A stretch of 64,000 nt of DNA from JBAYIE01 sp041665785 (GTDB taxonomy: Bacteria; Bacteroidota; Bacteroidia; UKL13-3): the NCBI GenBank assembly GCA_041665785.1, contig JBAYIE010000011.1, forward strand, positions 1-64,000, read 5' to 3'. Both the position numbers and the translations under genes were made by a program. Positions 61,481 through 64,000 of the stretch are shown here, in pieces. The notes beneath the pieces are model-generated. The model saw nothing but the letters and a program-made list of their open reading frames with translations, was not told the origin of the DNA and did not search any database. The stretch's first letter is position 1; the number at the start of each line of letters is the position of its first letter.

Positions 61481-62587
61481 TTAATGATTCAACGCGTAGT
61501 TTAACCGAAGATCAATGCAATTGGCTTGTTCGATATGCACTTTAAGATTCAATCCTATTCCAAAATAACGTATGGGATAATACATGAATCCCCAACGGTG
61601 GTAATACATGGAAGGGTAATAATTCCCTTGCTGGTATACATATTTGCCAAAATGTTGGGTGAAAATAAAGTCACCCATGATGAATTCATGTCCTGCCATC
61701 AAGGATATCAGAACCGGTTTTTCGATTGGGATTGCATTGTTGCTGATGAGTTGGTTATACACCTGATCTTTGGCCATTTCAAATCCCAGGGTCCAACCGT
61801 GCAGGCGACCAAAATAACTCCCTTGAACCTGAATACCCGAAATTGAATACAGGGTACGATTGGTCAACGAATACATAGAACGGGCATAAAACAGGGTGAA
61901 ATCGGCCCGTAATTTTTTTTGGTCTTTTGGCCGTTTTAAATCATGCAAAGGTTTGGGGAGTTGAGGGTTTGTGCGGTAACGCAATCCGGCGCTCAGGGTT
62001 GGCCAGTTAGCACCGCTGTTGGGTTTGCTCAAACTGGCATTGGAAATGTGGTTGAGTTGAATGGAATTCGTAAGGGTTAGGTGTGACGAAAGATGAATAC
62101 CTGTATGAACGCCAATAACCAGGTGCGGCGTAACGGGCAGGCTGTATGAAAAATTAGCCGGATTGGTTGATGCATCATAGGGATTGGAGGCAATCGAAAT
62201 ACCTGCGGTAGCGCGTAATCCCAATTCAGCATAACGCCCTAACCCGATGGTAGGTTGAATATAATAAGCGAAGTTAATGGCATGTCCCAGCACGGGTACG
62301 CCAAAGTTGGTATAGTTGATCATCCATCCCTGATGCGGATAATGTTTGCTTTTGATCCAGGTATCGGTATCTCCAAGATGGGTATCAAATTCGAGTTGGA
62401 TCATCGTTACTTCAGCATGGGCAGTATTCTGAACGAATTTATTGTGTGCCCATACCTGTCCGGCATGGTAATTAAATCCGTATCCTTTGATTCTCTGAGC
62501 GGATGCGAACTTTGCACCTCCTAAAAGCCCCATTAACAGTACTATTGCGTAAAGAAGGACAGAAGGTGTTGAAAATAATTTTCCCAT
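61481..62587 (-). CDS. acyloxyacyl hydrolase / PagL-like outer-membrane protein
   Basis: The 368-residue protein has a signal peptide (MGKLFSTPSVLLYAIVLLMG ... ASAQ) and many alternating beta-strands. The segment HISNASLSKPNSGANWPTL matches the PagL lipid A 3-O-deacylase pattern with His and Ser of the catalytic triad and the Asn-rich loop. PagL removes an acyl chain from lipid A in the outer membrane. It is longer than PagL itself (~150-170 residues) and belongs to a wider Bacteroidota family annotated as acyloxyacyl hydrolase; catalytic activity is inferred. A basic insert (KRPKDQKKLRADF) lies between strands. Confidence 0.75.
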   Translation of the reverse strand: MGKLFSTPSVLLYAIVLLMGLLGGAKFASAQRIKGYGFNYHAGQVWAHNKFVQNTAHAEVTMIQLEFDTHLGDTDTWIKSKHYPHQGWMINYTNFGVPVLGHAINFAYYIQPTIGLGRYAELGLRATAGISIASNPYDASTNPANFSYSLPVTPHLVIGVHTGIHLSSHLTLTNSIQLNHISNASLSKPNSGANWPTLSAGLRYRTNPQLPKPLHDLKRPKDQKKLRADFTLFYARSMYSLTNRTLYSISGIQVQGSYFGRLHGWTLGFEMAKDQVYNQLISNNAIPIEKPVLISLMAGHEFIMGDFIFTQHFGKYVYQQGNYYPSMYYHRWGFMYYPIRYFGIGLNLKVHIEQANCIDLRLNYALNH

Positions 62588-62633
62588 GTTTAAGAGCGAA
62601 ATCTGTAATTTGAAATACTAAAATCAGACGGCG

Positions 62634-63428
62634 ATGAACCAGTACGAACAACTACTCAAATATATTTACGAAAACGGAATAAATAAATCCGATCGCACCG
62701 GTACGGGTACGCGTAGCATCTTTGGAGCCCAATTGCGTTTCAATCTGGAAGAAGGATTTCCATTGATTACTACCAAAAAGGTTCATATGAAATCCATCCT
62801 GCACGAATTGTTGTGGTTCATCAAAGGAGAAACCAATACCGCTTATCTGAAAGAAAATGGTGTGAGCATTTGGGACGAATGGGCCGATAAAGACGGAAAC
62901 CTCGGACCGGTATACGGATACCAATGGAGAAGCTGGCCAGCTCCCGATGGGCGTCATATAGATCAGTTGAGCGAAGTGATTGAAATGATCAAAAGCAATC
63001 CCGATTCGCGCCGGATGATAGTGAGTGCATGGAATGTAGCGGATCTTCCCAAAATGGCGCTGATGCCCTGCCATGCTTTTTTTCAGTTTTATGTGGCTGA
63101 TGGAAAACTGAGTTGTCAGTTGTATCAGCGCAGTGCAGATATGTTTCTGGGAGTGCCTTTCAATATTGCTTCTTATGCTTTGTTAACACATATGGTTGCA
63201 CAGGTTTGCAATCTTAAACCCGGAGATTTTATTCATACCTTTGGTGATGCACATATTTACACCAATCATTTTGAGCAGGTTGAATTGCAGTTGAGCCGCG
63301 ACCCCAGAACCTATCCGGTATTGCGTATCAATCCGGAGATTCGTTCGATCTTCGACTTTACCTACGGCGACTTTACCGTTGAAAACTACGACCCACATCC
63401 GGCCATTAAAGCACCGGTAGCGGTATAG
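62634..63428 (+). CDS. thyA: thymidylate synthase
   Basis: ThyA (EC 2.1.1.45) methylates dUMP to dTMP with methylenetetrahydrofolate. The product has exactly the 264 residues of E. coli ThyA. It carries DRTGTGTRSIFGAQLRFNLE, LLWFIKGETNTAYLKENG, the catalytic cysteine (about 146) in LMPCHAFFQFYV, the Arg/Ser/Asp block CQLYQRSADMFLGVPFNIAS, and GDAHIYTNH. The C terminus AIKAPVAV is as in the family. ATG 62634 is the obvious start. It stands alone between a divergent PagL-like gene and ssrA. Confidence 0.97.
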   Translation: MNQYEQLLKYIYENGINKSDRTGTGTRSIFGAQLRFNLEEGFPLITTKKVHMKSILHELLWFIKGETNTAYLKENGVSIWDEWADKDGNLGPVYGYQWRSWPAPDGRHIDQLSEVIEMIKSNPDSRRMIVSAWNVADLPKMALMPCHAFFQFYVADGKLSCQLYQRSADMFLGVPFNIASYALLTHMVAQVCNLKPGDFIHTFGDAHIYTNHFEQVELQLSRDPRTYPVLRINPEIRSIFDFTYGDFTVENYDPHPAIKAPVAV

Positions 63429-63501
63429 GATCTGGTATTCTATTGAACTTTTTAAGGAAATTACAACAACTCCTGTTGCATAAGTAACCATAGAATTGAT
63501 G

Positions 63502-63509
63502 TACCTTTG
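63502..63509 (+). promoter_or_regulatory. −7 element of ssrA
   Basis: TACCTTTG is a perfect −7 box; a TTG lies at 63476-63478, 23 bases upstream of it, longer than the usual spacing. The tmRNA 5' end (63520) lies 10 bases after the box, so a short leader removed by RNase P is expected. Confidence 0.5.
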
Positions 63510-63519
63510 TAGTTCATTT

Positions 63520-63889
63520 GGGGATGAATGGAATTGACGGGAAGTGCAAATGGCATGTAAGCACGCAGTGCATTGGGATATTGGCACTTTAATCTCAATA
63601 CTCAAAACTCTAACAGGCGAAAATAACTTCGCTATGGCTGCCTAATCCGGATAGATTACGCAATAGCCATTGTCCCGCAGGTGTTAGCTTAACCGCATCT
63701 GCAACCGGGGCATCATCAGGAAAAGTTGGATGAAGTACTGCTCCTGTGCTTCAGACGTAAATAAAGAGCTAAGCGCCGGTTTGGCCCGCCTTTCAGCCTG
63801 ACCAGTGACGAAAACAATGAGAGGCTCAGCGTGAAGAAAGCATGACCTTTCCTCCTCCGGACGCGGGTTCGATACCCGCCATCTCCACA
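63520..63889 (+). ncRNA. ssrA: transfer-messenger RNA (tmRNA)
   Basis: tmRNA rescues ribosomes stalled on broken mRNA and tags the nascent protein for proteolysis. The tRNA-like ends pair: GGGGATG (from 63520) with CATCTCC (63880-63886), and the 3' end has a T-arm (CGGGTTCGATACCCG). The tag-coding frame is at 63616-63645: GGC GAA AAT AAC TTC GCT ATG GCT GCC TAA, giving the tag (A)GENNFAMAA. Length ~370 is normal. The sequence after the acceptor stem is ACAT, so no CCA is encoded and it must be added enzymatically. A hairpin terminator follows at 63893. Confidence 0.93.
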
Positions 63890-63892
63890 TTG

Positions 63893-63928
63893 AACGCAAA
63901 CGTACTGATTTTCAGGCGTTTGCGTTTT
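63893..63928 (+). terminator. rho-independent terminator of ssrA
   Basis: AACGCAAACG (63893-63902) pairs perfectly with CGTTTGCGTT (63917-63926) around a 14-base loop, followed by a short T-run. Confidence 0.75.
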
Positions 63929-63951
63929 ACCGTATCAAAAAAATATCATTC

Positions 63952-64000
63952 ATGAAAGAGTATAAGGAAGCCGAGATATACTTTGGTGCAAAAACCGGAA
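63952..64000 (+). CDS. start of an unidentified gene, cut by the window end
   Basis: An ATG 23 bases beyond the ssrA terminator opens a frame of 16 codons (MKEYKEAEIYFGAKTG) that runs off the right edge. It is too short to identify; the start codon and AT-rich leader look normal. Confidence 0.4.
   Translation, partial: MKEYKEAEIYFGAKTG

Noticed and set aside
63684..63899. 71-codon minus-strand frame over ssrA
   Set aside because: It lies inside the tmRNA, whose ends, tag frame and T-arm are all visible; such frames are common artefacts over RNA genes.
1..64000. CRISPR arrays, insertion sequences, prophage or tRNA genes
   Set aside because: No regularly spaced repeats, transposase or integrase motifs, phage genes or cloverleaf other than the tmRNA ends were found on reading both strands.

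Overview
The window reads as a chromosome segment of a member of the Bacteroidota (Bacteroidetes), probably a non-Bacteroidales lineage such as Chitinophagia, Saprospiria or Sphingobacteriia. The evidence is internal. Four proteins carry type IX secretion (T9SS) C-terminal sorting domains, two of type A and two of the gliding-motility-associated type B. Many genes have the phylum's promoter (TTG, 18-19 bases, TAnnTTTG). Asparaginyl-tRNA synthetase carries a large charged insertion. The tmRNA tag (GENNFAMAA) resembles the GENNYALAA-type tags of the phylum. G+C is roughly 40% by eye, lower in 31.2-35.5 kb and 40.1-41.3 kb.

1-6.2 kb: end of a TPR-type protein gene, secG and a pterin carbinolamine dehydratase gene (+). 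On the minus strand, a TetR regulator gene with a palindrome at its own promoter heads paaA-paaB-paaC (ring epoxidation of phenylacetyl-CoA), followed by rfbA and a SIS-domain sugar isomerase. 6.4-31 kb is mostly core functions: a DHH phosphoesterase with two FKBP isomerases, an HTTM membrane protein, a DUF4397 T9SS cargo protein, a UvrD-type helicase-nuclease, kbl, prmA, a BamA/TamA-like outer-membrane protein, asnS, rpoN, a VWA-like membrane protein, fabG, and two LamG-containing T9SS cargo proteins.

31.2-48.1 kb is a surface-polysaccharide locus. The plus-strand operon has a WlbA-like dehydrogenase, ATP-grasp ligase, epimerase, methyltransferase, HAD phosphatase, DegT aminotransferase, Wzx-like flippase, AsnB-type amidotransferase and glycosyltransferase, followed by a giant T9SS type B protein. 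A convergent minus-strand operon of four genes, joined by 4-base overlaps, encodes an acyltransferase, methyltransferase, epimerase and glycosyltransferase. The enzyme set suggests an amino (possibly amidated) sugar chain. The first five genes of the plus operon look compositionally foreign. A phosphohexomutase gene follows at 48.3 kb.

49.7-64 kb: a B12-binding radical SAM protein, an ArsC-like protein, an acyl-CoA carboxylase carboxyltransferase, a secreted subtilase and a polyhydroxyalkanoate (PHA) locus. The PHA locus has class III synthase genes phaE and phaC (−), a neighbouring alpha/beta hydrolase and a divergent phaJ. Its PhaE is extraordinarily rich in methionine. The pyruvate dehydrogenase E2 gene, a PagL-like protein gene, thyA and ssrA (tmRNA) close the window. 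Two inverted copies of a ~100-base, three-hairpin repeat lie at 55.4 and 61.2 kb.

Functionally, phenylacetate breakdown, the acyl-CoA carboxylase, PDH E2, PhaJ and PHA synthase all converge on acyl-CoA metabolism and carbon storage. The polysaccharide and T9SS genes build the cell surface. Most interesting: the Met-rich class III PHA system, the structured repeat, the foreign five-gene sugar cassette, a poly-G tract in the signal peptide of the outer-membrane protein, and the TetR operator. No CRISPR array, insertion sequence, prophage or ordinary tRNA gene was seen.
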